This document shows positions 9,186 to 18,400 of a stretch of DNA of 64,000 bases, piece by piece. The translations under genes and the position numbers were made by a program. Source of the stretch: Novosphingobium sp. KA1. GTDB taxonomy: Bacteria > Pseudomonadota > Alphaproteobacteria > Sphingomonadales > Sphingomonadaceae. The notes beneath the pieces were generated by a model that was given only the letters and a program-made list of their open reading frames with translations, made no database searches and had not been told where the DNA came from. The DNA is taken from NCBI RefSeq assembly GCF_017309955.1, contig NZ_CP021248.1, forward strand, positions 62,001 through 126,000, read 5' to 3'. Positions within the stretch are counted from its first letter, which is position 1; each line of letters begins with the position of its first letter.

Positions 9186-9273
9186 TCCCTACGCCGGTGT
9201 CAGCCGGATCAGGTTCAGCGGGTCGTGGTCTGCTGACCACCTCTCAGCCGCGCATGAGCGGCCCCCCGGGGAT
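9186..9273 (-). promoter_or_regulatory. TPP riboswitch (THI element)
   Basis: Read on the minus strand the element has all the conserved blocks of the TPP aptamer: CGGGGGGCC, then GGCTGAGA, then CTGAACCTGATCCGG, then ACACCGGCGTAGGGA. P1 closes ATCCC at 9273 with GGGA at 9186. The next gene starts 47 bases further on. In the platform, GGAGGG (partly in P1) can pair with CCCTCC about 20 nt downstream. If P1 holds the GGGA, the released CTCC can instead pair with the GGAG ribosome site across a 4-nt loop. This suggests TPP-dependent blocking of translation. Confidence 0.95.
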
Positions 9274-9372
9274 GGCGCGCCTCTAGTCGTTCGCGGGGGC
9301 GGTGGAAACCCTTTATTGCATTTCATGGCAGGCCGCCGCCCAAGTGATCGCGCGAGCGGGGGCAAGGGCGCG

Positions 9373-11205
9373 TCAGGCCCCGGGGGCGTTGTCGCCGTGG
9401 CGGGGGACGTGGTTGGGGGCGGGGCGGTCGGTGGCAACGACCACGCGGTCGCGTCCGGTTTCCTTGGCCCGCAGCAGGGCAGCGTCCGCCGCCGCGATCA
9501 GGGTGTGTGCGGTGCCATGACGGGGATAGACGGCAAGGCCCATCGACACGGTGATCGGACCGATCGGCTGGCCTTCGTGCAGGAGGTCCAGTTCGGCGAT
9601 CCGCTCGCGGATGAGGGCGGTGCGTTCAAGCCCCCGTTTCTCGTCGAAATCGGGCATCAGCATCAGGAATTCCTCGCCGCCGTAGCGGAACACCAGTTCG
9701 TCGCTGCGCACCACGCCGGCGAAGGCGCCTGCAACCGCCCGCAAGGCGAGGTCGCCGACATCATGGCCGTAGCGGTCGTTCAGCTGCTTGAAGTGGTCGA
9801 TGTCCATCATCAGGCAGGCGAGCGGGGCATCCGTCTCATCGGCGGCGATCACCAGCCTGCGCAGTGTGGCGTCCAGCTCGTGGCGGTTGCGCAGGCCGGT
9901 AAGGGGATCGTGCAGCGCCTTGTCGCGCAAGGCCTCGCGCAAGTTGAGATTGGCGAGCGCGAGGCCCACCGTCTCGGACATCAGTTCGATGTAGGTGGTG
10001 GTCGACGGCGCCGGCTCGCCTGCTGCCGAGAGGTTTTCGAGCACCAGCAGGCCGATCGTCTCGCCCTGCGCGGTGAGCGGCACGCACATCGTCGCCTGCA
10101 CCGCCTCGAGCGCGACGTGGCGGCAGGGCACGTCGGTGAGGTTGTGGCCCGGGCTGTGGATCTGCCCGCGCCGCAGCGCCCAGCAGTCGTCCGGGCTGAA
10201 GGCGAGGTTGCTGCCATGGGGCGTCAGCCACTGCGCGGCGCAGGCCATGCGCGCGTGCCGCTCGTCGAGGATGAACAGGCGGCCGGCGAGGTCGGGCGCG
10301 ATCTTCGGCGCGAAGAGCTGCACCACCCGGTAGAGGTCATCCACCGATTCGCAGCCCTGCAGGCGCTGGGTCATCCGGGCGAGCAGGTCGCGCACCGCCC
10401 AGTCGGCATCGCGCTCCTTCTGCAGGCGCTGGCGTTCGAGGCCGTTCTCGCGGAAGATGCGCACCGCCTGGGCCATGTCGCCGATCTCGTCGACTTGCGA
10501 GATCGCGGGGGGCTCCACTTCGTAGTCCTGGTCGGCCAGCCGGTTCACCACGTCGCTCAGCGTCACCACCGGTTTCAGGATGCGGCGCTTGAGGATGAAG
10601 CCCAGCACGAAGAGGAACAGCACGGCGGTAAACGCCACCATGACCTCGGAGATCGTGCGCAGGCGCTGCGAGGCGGTGGCGGCTTCTTCCACGGCATCGT
10701 CGGAACGCTCGTCGAGCATGTAGCGGAAGCGGCCGAGCAGGAAGTGGGTGCGTTCCAGTTCGCGTTCGTATTCGGGGCCGAACACGATCTTGCGGGCCAC
10801 GGCATCGTCCCCCTTGCGCATGGCGGCGATGGCGGCCTGCTGTTCGTCTTCCAGCGTACGCGCCTGCCGCAGCGCCTGTTCCAGCGAGCGCAGTTCCTCC
10901 TCGCTCGCGCCATTGTCGCGCAGCTTGGCCATGCGCTGCTCGACCGGGCCGAGCTCGGTGCGCAGGCGATCATAGGCGATGGCGTGGCTGGGATCGCCGG
11001 ATACCGCGAAGAGGCGGGCCTGATCGGTCAGCTCCGAAAGGTCGGTCTCGACCTCGGCGGTGAGCTGGTCGAACAGGTCGCGCTGCACGATGGCACCATG
11101 TTCGGCGCTGTCGGCACTGGAGGCCATGACCATGGCGACGCCCGCGGCGATGGTCAGGCAGACAGTGGCGCCGTAGGCCCAGTTGGTGATGGTCGCGATA
11201 CGCAT
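9373..11205 (-). CDS. Diguanylate cyclase with HAMP, GAF and GGDEF domains
   Basis: This protein of about 610 residues has an N-terminal transmembrane helix, a periplasmic helical sensor region rich in Glu and Arg, and a second membrane helix. A HAMP segment (about 195-250) and a GAF-like domain (about 260-420) precede a GGDEF domain with an intact GGEEF motif near residue 507. The I-site position reads RSDE rather than RxxD, so product inhibition may be weakened. ATG 11205 was chosen because GAAGGGG lies eight bases upstream; an ATG at 11262 extends the frame by 19 residues but has no ribosome site. The sensed signal is unknown. Confidence 0.85.
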   Translation of the reverse strand: MRIATITNWAYGATVCLTIAAGVAMVMASSADSAEHGAIVQRDLFDQLTAEVETDLSELTDQARLFAVSGDPSHAIAYDRLRTELGPVEQRMAKLRDNGASEEELRSLEQALRQARTLEDEQQAAIAAMRKGDDAVARKIVFGPEYERELERTHFLLGRFRYMLDERSDDAVEEAATASQRLRTISEVMVAFTAVLFLFVLGFILKRRILKPVVTLSDVVNRLADQDYEVEPPAISQVDEIGDMAQAVRIFRENGLERQRLQKERDADWAVRDLLARMTQRLQGCESVDDLYRVVQLFAPKIAPDLAGRLFILDERHARMACAAQWLTPHGSNLAFSPDDCWALRRGQIHSPGHNLTDVPCRHVALEAVQATMCVPLTAQGETIGLLVLENLSAAGEPAPSTTTYIELMSETVGLALANLNLREALRDKALHDPLTGLRNRHELDATLRRLVIAADETDAPLACLMMDIDHFKQLNDRYGHDVGDLALRAVAGAFAGVVRSDELVFRYGGEEFLMLMPDFDEKRGLERTALIRERIAELDLLHEGQPIGPITVSMGLAVYPRHGTAHTLIAAADAALLRAKETGRDRVVVATDRPAPNHVPRHGDNAPGA

Positions 11206-11334
11206 GCGATCGGCCCCTTCAGGTTTGTCGCTAAAGACGGAAGCGCCCGACTGTTCTTTCATCGGCGCCGAGTTGGCAAGCGTTCAGGGGCTGGTGCCGC
11301 GAAATGCGCTTTTGGCGAATTTCCGAACGGTCTC

Positions 11335-12789
11335 TCAGCCTTCCTGCGGGGAAGGCCGGGCGCCTTGCGGTGCGGTGTCGTCCGAATGGCCGCTGATCTC
11401 CGCGCCCGCCTCGGGCGCAAAGCGCAGGTTCCAGATCGTCGCCGAGAGCGAGATGGCGGTCACCACCCAGAACGCGGCCGAAAAATCGCCCAGCGTCGGC
11501 AAGGCATGACCGCGCGCCAGCATGGCGAGGTGCAAGGCGACCGCCGCCACGCAGATGCCCAGCGAGAGCATCAACTGCTGGAAGGTCGCGTAGAACGCGG
11601 TGGCATTGCTCATCTGCTGCTTGTCGATGCCGTCGTAGGCGATCGTGTTGTAGGCGGTGAACTGGAACGACATGAAGAAGCCGGCCACCACCAGCACCGC
11701 AAACATCGCCCAGGTCGGCCAGGCCGGATTGAACAGGCCGCAGATCGCGTAGCCTGCCGTGGCGATCACCCCGTTGACGATCAGCGAGCGGCGGAAGCCG
11801 AAGCGGCGCAGGATACGGGGCGCAAAGCTCTTCATCGCCAGCGATCCGACCGCCGTGGCAACCGTGATCGTGCCGCTGCGCGCGGCGGAAAAGCCGAAGC
11901 CCACCTGCATCATCAGCGGCAGCAGGAAGGGCTGCGCGCCCTGGGTGATGCGCGTCACCGATCCGGCGATCACCGAAAGGCGGAAGGTGTCGTCGCGCAG
12001 CAGTGCCAGGTCGAGGATCGCGCCTTCGCGGCGGCGGGCATGGGCGACATAGGCGATGCCGGCAAGCAGCCCGACGGCGATCAGCGTGCCTGCCAGCACG
12101 GCCTCGCCGGGACGGCTGACCATCTCGAAGCCGAACAGCAGGCACCCGAGCGCGATGCCGCTCAGGATGAAGCCGGTGACATCGAAGGGGTTGGGACGCT
12201 CTTCGCGCACGTTGGCGATGAAGCGGCCGGTCAGCCACAGGCCCAGCATGCCCATCGGCAGGTTGATGTAGAAGATCCAGCGCCAGTCGAGATAGGTGAC
12301 GATGAAGCCGCCGAGCGGCGGTCCGACGATCGGGCCGATCAGTGCGGGCACCAGCAGCCAGGACATCGCGTTCACCATGTCCTGCTTGGCCACCGTGCGC
12401 AGCAGCACCAGACGGCCGACCGGGATCATCATCGCCCCGCCAATGCCCTGCACGAAGCGCGAGAGCACGATCATCTCCAGCGTCGGCGATTGCCCGCAGG
12501 CCAGGCTGCCGAGCATGAACAGCATGATCGCGGTGCGGAACACGGTGCGCGATCCGAAGCGGTCCGCCAGCACGCCCGAGGCGGGAATGAAGATCGCCAG
12601 CGCCAGCAGGTAGGACGTCAGCGCCACGCTCATGTCCTGCGGACGGACGCTGAAATCGCGGGCCATCGTCGGCAGCGCGGTGGCGAGCACCGTGGCGTCG
12701 ACGAATTCCATGAACAGGGCGGAGGCGATGATGAGAGCGACCAGCCGGTAATTGGCGCCGGGCGCCTGCGCGCTGCGATCGGGCGTCAT
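11335..12789 (-). CDS. DHA2-family MFS drug efflux transporter (EmrB/QacA type)
   Basis: This protein of about 484 residues has 12-14 hydrophobic segments. It carries the family signatures FVDATVLATALPTMARDF in helix 1, SGVLADRFGSRTVF in the first cytoplasmic loop and the motif-C-like VPALIGPIVGPPLGGFI in helix 5. Such proteins export hydrophobic drugs or metabolites by proton antiport. ATG 12789 is preferred because AGGA lies five bases upstream and it begins just before helix 1; the frame can be extended to a GTG at 12873, but that adds an Arg-rich stretch without a ribosome site. No membrane-fusion partner (EmrA) is adjacent, so it probably works alone in the inner membrane. Confidence 0.85.
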   Translation of the reverse strand: MTPDRSAQAPGANYRLVALIIASALFMEFVDATVLATALPTMARDFSVRPQDMSVALTSYLLALAIFIPASGVLADRFGSRTVFRTAIMLFMLGSLACGQSPTLEMIVLSRFVQGIGGAMMIPVGRLVLLRTVAKQDMVNAMSWLLVPALIGPIVGPPLGGFIVTYLDWRWIFYINLPMGMLGLWLTGRFIANVREERPNPFDVTGFILSGIALGCLLFGFEMVSRPGEAVLAGTLIAVGLLAGIAYVAHARRREGAILDLALLRDDTFRLSVIAGSVTRITQGAQPFLLPLMMQVGFGFSAARSGTITVATAVGSLAMKSFAPRILRRFGFRRSLIVNGVIATAGYAICGLFNPAWPTWAMFAVLVVAGFFMSFQFTAYNTIAYDGIDKQQMSNATAFYATFQQLMLSLGICVAAVALHLAMLARGHALPTLGDFSAAFWVVTAISLSATIWNLRFAPEAGAEISGHSDDTAPQGARPSPQEG

Positions 12790-13128
12790 CGCGATCCTGC
12801 CCGCCGCCGGGACGATGCCGTCGCGCACTTCGGCGTTGACCGAGGCGATCCCGCGGCGGCGGGGCCTCAGCACGGGGTGTCCGGTCTGCGGGGGCGGGAG
12901 AGGGGGGCTGGCATCAACATGATTCGACGTGTCATATAGGACGCCCGGCCCCCGCTCGCCCGATCGAACTGCGCAAGTGTGATTTCATTTATGCGAACTG
13001 TCGTGGCTGCCCGAGCGGCCAGCCGGCGGCAAAACGGCCCCTATTTGCGCGCGGCGCAACTGCCAGCGCGTGTCCGGATTTGCGGGAAAATGCCTTCACG
13101 GCGGCGGGCAAGGCGTTAGGGTAGGGGC
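12790..13128. other. Intergenic region between divergent transporter and oxidase genes
   Basis: This 339-bp gap holds no convincing coding sequence. It contains a near-palindrome at 12919-12935 and AT-richer stretches (CATATAG near 12933 and GATTTCATTTATGC near 12980) that could be promoters for the two divergent genes. Confidence 0.5.
12919..12935. promoter_or_regulatory. Possible operator upstream of the DHA2 transporter gene
   Basis: ATGATTCGACGTGTCAT is a 17-bp near-palindrome with six of eight positions paired. It lies 130 bp upstream of the transporter start. No regulator gene is adjacent, so the assignment is weak. Confidence 0.25.
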
Positions 13129-14232
13129 ATGGACGAAGTCGGCGCGATCGTGGTGGGGGCAGGCGTGGTCGGGCTCGCGGCGGCGCGGGCGCTGGCACTG
13201 GGCGGCCACGAGGTGATCGTGCTCGAACGCGAGAAGCAGTTCGGCATGGTCACGTCCAGCCGCAACAGCGGGGTGATCCACGCCGGGCTCTATTATCCCG
13301 ACGGATCGCTGAAGGCGCGGCTCTGCGTCGAGGGGCGCCACCGGCTCTATGACTTTTGCGAAAAACGCGGAGTGCCTCACCGGCGTTGCGGAAAGCTCAT
13401 CATCGCCGGCGACGAGGCCGAACTGGCGGCGCTGGACACGGTGATGGCGCGCGGCGCCCGTGCCGGGGTGGAAGACCTCGTGTGCCTCACCGCGCAGCAG
13501 GCGCGCATGATCGAACCGGCGCTGGCCTGCGCGGGGGCGGTCCATTCGCCGTCGAGCGGCATCGTCGACCAGCACGGACTGATGCTGGCGCTGCTGGGGG
13601 AGGCGGAAGCGCTTGGGGCGATGCTGGTCTGCGAGACCGGGGTGGATGCCATCGTCCGGGCCGGATCGCTCTGGTGCGTGCAGGTCGGCGATACGCGGCT
13701 GGCGGCGCCGATCCTCGTCAATGCCGCGGGGCTGGGCGCGCAGGCGCTGGCGCGGACCATCGAGGCGCTGGAGCCGGGGCTGGTGCCGCCGCTGTTCCAT
13801 GGCAAGGGCTGCTATTTTTCCTATTCCGGCAAAGTGCCGTTCTCGCACCTGATCTATCCGGTGCCCGGCCCGGCGAGCCTGGGCACCCATTTTACCCTCG
13901 ATCTCGACGGGCAGGCGCGGTTCGGGCCGGACATCCATTGGGTCGATGCCATCGACTATACCGTCGATCCCGCGCTCAAGGGGGAATTTCTCGCCGCCGC
14001 GCGGCGGATCTGGCCCGAGGTCGAGGAAGAGCGCCTCCAGCCCGCCTATGCCGGGGTTCGCCCCAAGCTGGCGGGGCCGGGCATGCCGGCGGCCGATTTC
14101 ATGCTGCAGGGCGAGGCGGACCACGGCCTGCCGGGGCTCATCAACCTGTTCGGGATCGATTCTCCCGGCCTGACCTCGTCGCTCGCTATCGCGGAGCGGG
14201 TGGCGGCGATGGCGGGGCGGCGGGGCAGCTGA
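13129..14232 (+). CDS. FAD-dependent 2-hydroxyacid oxidase, LhgO-like
   Basis: This 367-residue flavoprotein has an N-terminal Rossmann motif (VVGAGVVGLAAA, residues 8-19) and then the LhgO/L2HGDH signature SSRNSGVIHAGLYYP with LKARLCVEGR. That combination is typical of L-2-hydroxyglutarate oxidase and close relatives in the DAO superfamily. Length fits the bacterial form. The ATG follows GTAGGGGC. It overlaps the end of the convergent histidine kinase gene by 47 bases. Substrate could be L-2-hydroxyglutarate or another 2-hydroxyacid; there is no metabolic neighbour to decide. Confidence 0.8.
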   Translation: MDEVGAIVVGAGVVGLAAARALALGGHEVIVLEREKQFGMVTSSRNSGVIHAGLYYPDGSLKARLCVEGRHRLYDFCEKRGVPHRRCGKLIIAGDEAELAALDTVMARGARAGVEDLVCLTAQQARMIEPALACAGAVHSPSSGIVDQHGLMLALLGEAEALGAMLVCETGVDAIVRAGSLWCVQVGDTRLAAPILVNAAGLGAQALARTIEALEPGLVPPLFHGKGCYFSYSGKVPFSHLIYPVPGPASLGTHFTLDLDGQARFGPDIHWVDAIDYTVDPALKGEFLAAARRIWPEVEEERLQPAYAGVRPKLAGPGMPAADFMLQGEADHGLPGLINLFGIDSPGLTSSLAIAERVAAMAGRRGS

Positions 14233-15802
14233 TCCGGAAATGCGCGCCGGTGGCGGCGGGCAGCAGCGCAAGGTCGCCGCCATAGGCCCCGAGCAGCGAG
14301 CGGGCGATCGGCAGGCCGAGCCCGGTGCCGCCCTGTTCGCGCTTGCTGGTGAAGAACGGCTCGAACACGCGGGGGCGGTCGGCTTCGGGGATGCCGGGGC
14401 CATCGTCGACAAGGTCGATCCGCACGCCGTTGGCGTCGCTGGCGAGCGTCACGGCGAGGCTGCGGGCTCCGGCTTGCCGGGCATTTTCGGCGAGCGTGGT
14501 CAGCACCGCTTCCAGCGCGTCTCCGTCGATGGACACCGCGGGCATGGCTTCGGGCAGATCGAGCGTGACGGCAAAATGTTCGCCCGAAAGCGCGTCGGCA
14601 ACCGCGGCCAGGATCTCTCCCGGCTGGGCGGCGGCTTGCGCTGCGCCGACATGGACGTCGGCGCGGGCCAGTTCCATCAGCCGCCCGACCAGCCGCGACA
14701 GGCGCCGCGCGTCGGCGGCCATGTTGGCGAGGAACCGCTCGCTATCCGCAGGCGACATCTGCGCGCCGTGATCCTGCAGCAGTTCGATGGCGCCGGAAAT
14801 GCCCGCCAGCGGGGTCTTGAACTCGTGGCTCAGCGAGGCGGCAAAATCGCGCAAGTAGCGCGAGCGTTTCTCGATGGCGTCGGCCATCTGCTCGAAATCC
14901 TCGTAGAGGGCACGGATCTCGACGACTTGCAGGGTCGGCTGGCGGGAGGGGACGCGGCGGCCCGAGGCAAGCGCGCGGGTGGCCCGGCTGAGGCCCTCGA
15001 TGGGTCGCACGATGGCGCGCGACAGCACCGCAGACAGCACCAGCAGCATCGCGAAGATCGCCGCCACGCCCAGCGCGATCTTGCCGCGGTCCTCGTAGAT
15101 GCCCAGGAACAGCGCGCGCGGCGAGCGGGAGAGGAGCAGGACGCCCACCACCTTGCCTTCCACCACGACCGGGCGGGCATGGTGCAGGCGGATGTTGGCG
15201 GCGCGGCTCAGCCAGTCGAGTGCGTGGCGGGCGGGATAACCGGCGTTCTCGCGCAGCACGGTGGTCGGCACGCCGGCCAGCGCGGCATGGACTTCGGGTA
15301 GCGTGGCAAGGCTTCCGCCGGCTTGCGGGCCGTTGAGCAGGATGCCCTGACGGTCCAGCATCAGGATCGAGGCGAGCGTCGTCACCTTGGTTTCCTGAAA
15401 CGCCGGCATCATCCGCCAGGCCAGCGCCACGGCGGCGGGATCGGCCACCGCCCCCGCTGCTGCCCTGGGGCGGGGCGGCAGGATGGGGGAGGAGCGCAAG
15501 TCCACCTCGGTCACGCGGTCGTGGTAGCGTTCGGGGACGGCGGGCGGCGCGGCTGGCAGCGGGGCGGGAAGCGCGATCCCGCTGCCCACCACGGCGGCGC
15601 TGGCGGCGAGCGCGGCGCCTTGGGCGACCAGCTCCGCCTCGGTCCGCCGCACCAGCGCATTTTCGTAGACGCGCAGGAAGATCGCCCCGAACCCCGGCAG
15701 CGCGGCGACAAACAGCAGCGTGCCCAGCAGGATCGTGCGCAGGCGCAGGATCGGCCAGCGCCGGGCGACCGCGGCCTTGGTGCGGGCCCAGAGGCGCATC
15801 AT
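14186..15802 (-). CDS. Sensor histidine kinase of an OmpR-type two-component pair
   Basis: This 538-residue inner-membrane kinase has a first transmembrane helix (about 17-40), a periplasmic region of about 180 residues and a second helix. A HAMP linker is followed by a HisKA domain with the H-box LSHEFKTPLAG (phospho-acceptor His near residue 324). A HATPase domain carries DDGPGIP and the G-box TGLGLPIA. Its ATG overlaps the upstream regulator's stop codon (ATGA), so the pair is translationally coupled and should form one signalling system. The fold is reminiscent of CreC, but the periplasmic sequence does not allow naming. The 3' end overlaps the convergent LhgO-like gene. Confidence 0.88.
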   Translation of the reverse strand: MMRLWARTKAAVARRWPILRLRTILLGTLLFVAALPGFGAIFLRVYENALVRRTEAELVAQGAALAASAAVVGSGIALPAPLPAAPPAVPERYHDRVTEVDLRSSPILPPRPRAAAGAVADPAAVALAWRMMPAFQETKVTTLASILMLDRQGILLNGPQAGGSLATLPEVHAALAGVPTTVLRENAGYPARHALDWLSRAANIRLHHARPVVVEGKVVGVLLLSRSPRALFLGIYEDRGKIALGVAAIFAMLLVLSAVLSRAIVRPIEGLSRATRALASGRRVPSRQPTLQVVEIRALYEDFEQMADAIEKRSRYLRDFAASLSHEFKTPLAGISGAIELLQDHGAQMSPADSERFLANMAADARRLSRLVGRLMELARADVHVGAAQAAAQPGEILAAVADALSGEHFAVTLDLPEAMPAVSIDGDALEAVLTTLAENARQAGARSLAVTLASDANGVRIDLVDDGPGIPEADRPRVFEPFFTSKREQGGTGLGLPIARSLLGAYGGDLALLPAATGAHFRISCPAAPPSPPPAPR

Positions 15803-16530
15803 CCCGGCGCGGCCGCTCCGCTGCAGGCGCCGAGCCGGTAGCCGATCCCGGCGCGCGTCTCCACCAGGTCGCAGCCGCCCGCTTCGGCGAACTTGCGGCG
15901 CAAGTTGCGGACATGGCTGTCGATCGTGCGGTCGGTCAGCGCGAAGCCGGGGCCGCGCAGCCGGTCGATGATCTGGTCGCGCGAGAAGATGCGGGTGGGC
16001 CCGGCGAGCAGCGTGCGCAGGATGGTGAATTCGGTCACCGTCAGGCTCACCTCGCGGCCATGCCACTGCGCGGTCCAGCTTTCGGGATCGAGGCTCAGCA
16101 GGCCGTGGCGCAGGACCGCGACGGTTTCGGCGGGCGCGGCAGCCGAGGCGCCGCGCCCGCCGGTGCGGCGCAGGATCGCCATCGCGCGGGCCACGACCTC
16201 GCGCGGGGAAAAGGGCTTCACGACATAGTCGTCGCCGCCCAGTTCGATGCCCAGCACCCGGTCGATCTCGTCATCGCGCGAGGAGAGGAAAAAGATCGGC
16301 ACGTCACTGGTCGCGCGCAGGCGGCGGCAGACTTCCAGCCCGTCCATGCGCGGCATGTTGATGTCGAGGATCACCAGATCGGGGCCGTGACGCGCGACCT
16401 GGGCCAGCGCGTCCTCGCCGTCGCCCGCCTCGATGGTCTGGAGACCGGCCTTGCCGAAGGCGAAGACCAGCAACTGGCGGATATGGGGATCGTCGTCGAC
16501 GAGAAGGATCGTGCCGGGCATGGCGGCCAT
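15799..16530 (-). CDS. OmpR-family response regulator
   Basis: This 243-residue regulator has a receiver domain with the acidic pocket VDDD (12-14), phospho-acceptor D56 in LVILDINMP and the conserved lysine K105 in VVKPFSP. A C-terminal winged helix contains RDQIIDRLRG and the recognition segment DRTIDSHVRNLRRKF. The start at 16530 is set by AGGA seven bases upstream; an ATG six bases earlier is too close to that site. The kinase gene follows with a 4-nt overlap. The upstream DUF4173 gene ends only 23 bases before the start, so all three may be cotranscribed. Confidence 0.9.
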   Translation of the reverse strand: MAAMPGTILLVDDDPHIRQLLVFAFGKAGLQTIEAGDGEDALAQVARHGPDLVILDINMPRMDGLEVCRRLRATSDVPIFFLSSRDDEIDRVLGIELGGDDYVVKPFSPREVVARAMAILRRTGGRGASAAAPAETVAVLRHGLLSLDPESWTAQWHGREVSLTVTEFTILRTLLAGPTRIFSRDQIIDRLRGPGFALTDRTIDSHVRNLRRKFAEAGGCDLVETRAGIGYRLGACSGAAAPG

Positions 16531-16553
16531 GTTCATTTCCTGGAAGGTCCGTG

Positions 16554-18179
16554 TCAACGCGGCGCAGCGGGTTGCGTCGGGGATTGTGCGGGCGGCGCCG
16601 GAGACGGCGTCGGGGCCGATGCGGTGGCCGGTGCCGGTGCTGGGACGGGTGATGGCGGCTCGGCGGGGAGCTCGGCGATCACCGAGCCGTCGCAGTCCCG
16701 CAAGCCGCCGCCAAGGTCGGGCCGGGGCAGCGTGGCGGCGATGGTGCGCGCCTGTTCCTGCCGGCGCATGTCGATCAGGCCCAGGGCGACCGGCTGGCGC
16801 TGCTGCGTGTCGAGACGGACCGCCTGCACGCGCGCACGGAACCCGGGATTCAGGCCGCGCCGCTGTTCGAGTTCGAGCAGGGGCAGCAGCGCCGAGCCGC
16901 CCATGCGGTTCAGGTAGCACAAGTCCAGCGCGGCGCCGCGGCCGCCCACCTCGCGGGCATGGCGCACGTTCCAGCGCGCCGCCATGGTGCCCAGGTCGAC
17001 AAAGCAGAACCCTGTCAGCACCAGCGCGGTGGCGGCCAGGTTGACGTTGACCAGCCAGGCCGAACTGCGATTCCGCAGCAGCCGCCAGCAGATCGTGGCA
17101 AGACCGAAGGCGACCAGCACCATCCACGCCAGCGCGGCGATGCGCAGCCTCGTCAGTGAATAGGCTTCGATGTAGTCCGCCGTGCGCTGGATCGAGGAGG
17201 CGACCAGCACGATGTTCTGCATGATCCACAAGGTCACCAGCCTGCGGATCGCGGGCGAACCGGCGGTCTCGGAGCCCGGACGCAGCGCGATCAGCACGAA
17301 CAGCGCGGCGAGAAGCGCGGTGGCGATCAGCGGGTAGGCGCCGCGGTGCGCGTAGTCGGCCAGGGTCATGCCCGGCGGCAGCGCGGCCGTGCCCCAGAGA
17401 TAGGCGGCATCGAGCAGGTTCTGCACGGCGAAGATGGCGTTGAATACCACCAGCGAGAGGGTGATCGAGGCGGGCGAAAACCCGGGCAGGCGAAGCTCGC
17501 CGCGCCCTTCGAACAGCGGCAGCGGGTGCCTGAGCAGGCCCGGGCGCAGCAGGCTCCAGGCCATCGCGAAGACTATCGTCCAGAGGATCGCGCGGCCCCC
17601 TTGCGCGACCAGCGAGGTGTCGATCGACAGCAGCGAGGAGACCGCGCCGGCCAGGATCGGGTTGGCGGCGCAGAACAGCGCGACGATCACCGCGCCGCCC
17701 AGCAGCGGCATCGTCAGCAGCGATGCCGCCCGCCGCAGGCCGATGCGCCTGCCGTGCCCGGCGGCACGCACCTTCGCGATGCGCCGCATGTCGAGCAGCG
17801 GAGCGAACGGTGCGCGCAGGGCCTGCCAGAACAGGCGCTGCGCCCAGCGCCAGCCGTCGTCGAACCGTCCGGTTCGCGCCAGCAGGGCGGCCATGCCCGC
17901 CGCGAGCCAGAACAGCGTCCACGCCAGCGGCCCCGGATCCCAGGTCAGCGCCAGCGCGAACAGGCAGGCGGCCAGTGCGGCGGGCAGGCCGGGCTTGCTG
18001 CGGCGCAGTGCCGGGGTTCCGGCCAGCAGCGCCGCCAGCAGGGCAAGGGCCAGGAGGCCCCACGATCCATAGGCAAGGCCGCGCTGGTAGAGCAGCCAGT
18101 CCCCCACCGCGACCACGGCCAGACCCAGTCCGAGCTTCCACCGGAAGCTGGCCCCCAGCGGGGCGGCGGCGAAGTGCAT
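16554..18179 (-). CDS. DUF4173 polytopic membrane protein
   Basis: This protein of about 541 residues has roughly ten to twelve hydrophobic segments. The central region around AAYLWGTAALPPGMTLADYAHRGAYPLI and YSLTRLRIAALAW is characteristic of DUF4173, a family of unknown function. The C-terminal 50 residues are a low-complexity Pro/Ala tail (PSPVPAPAPATASAPTPSPAPP). ATG 18179 is preferred because GGGAG lies eight bases upstream; an in-frame ATG 33 bases earlier lacks a site. It precedes a response regulator and histidine kinase on the same strand, and DUF4173 proteins are often found beside such sensory genes. A role in that signalling system is inference only. Confidence 0.78.
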   Translation of the reverse strand: MHFAAAPLGASFRWKLGLGLAVVAVGDWLLYQRGLAYGSWGLLALALLAALLAGTPALRRSKPGLPAALAACLFALALTWDPGPLAWTLFWLAAGMAALLARTGRFDDGWRWAQRLFWQALRAPFAPLLDMRRIAKVRAAGHGRRIGLRRAASLLTMPLLGGAVIVALFCAANPILAGAVSSLLSIDTSLVAQGGRAILWTIVFAMAWSLLRPGLLRHPLPLFEGRGELRLPGFSPASITLSLVVFNAIFAVQNLLDAAYLWGTAALPPGMTLADYAHRGAYPLIATALLAALFVLIALRPGSETAGSPAIRRLVTLWIMQNIVLVASSIQRTADYIEAYSLTRLRIAALAWMVLVAFGLATICWRLLRNRSSAWLVNVNLAATALVLTGFCFVDLGTMAARWNVRHAREVGGRGAALDLCYLNRMGGSALLPLLELEQRRGLNPGFRARVQAVRLDTQQRQPVALGLIDMRRQEQARTIAATLPRPDLGGGLRDCDGSVIAELPAEPPSPVPAPAPATASAPTPSPAPPAQSPTQPAAPR

Positions 18180-18277
18180 TTGTGTATCTCCCTGATTGAC
18201 GGGAGCCATCATTCGGCGGGCGGCGGGCAGTTTATCGCGGGATCGCGGTCAATTGTCGGCGCAGGCGCGTTGCAGAA

Positions 18278-18400
18278 ATGGTGCAGGCAGAAATGGTGAA
18301 GGCCGAAGCGGTGAAGGCCGAAGCGGTGAAGCTCCTGCGGCCGGCGCCCGCAGGCAAGGGCTTTGCATTCGGCGCGAGGCGCGATAGGCGCGGGGGATGA
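18278..18400 (+). CDS. Possible 40-residue leader ORF with a repeated EAVKA segment
   Basis: An ATG at 18278 opens a frame encoding MVQAEMVKAEAVKAEAVK followed by a basic tail, stopping at TGA 18398-18400. The stop overlaps the start of the next gene as ATGA. A 15-bp tandem repeat produces the helical AEAVK repeat. There is no clear ribosome site, so it may not be translated. Confidence 0.25.
   Translation: MVQAEMVKAEAVKAEAVKLLRPAPAGKGFAFGARRDRRGG
18295..18332. repeat. 15-bp tandem repeat (GGTGAAGGCCGAAGC)
   Basis: Two exact 15-bp copies at 18295-18309 and 18310-18324 are followed by a partial third. They lie between the DUF4173 gene and the small hypothetical gene. Confidence 0.75.

Noticed and set aside
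9064..12939. Very long plus-strand open frame of about 1,290 codons
   Set aside because: It lies antisense to the TPP-regulated receptor, the HAMP-GAF-GGDEF gene and the DHA2 transporter, has no recognisable domains, is rich in His/Arg/Gln, and runs through the riboswitch. It is a product of high GC content.
14186..16530. Naming the two-component pair CreC/CreB
   Set aside because: Overall architecture is similar, but the periplasmic region is too divergent to judge and no creD gene is present; the adjacent membrane protein is DUF4173.
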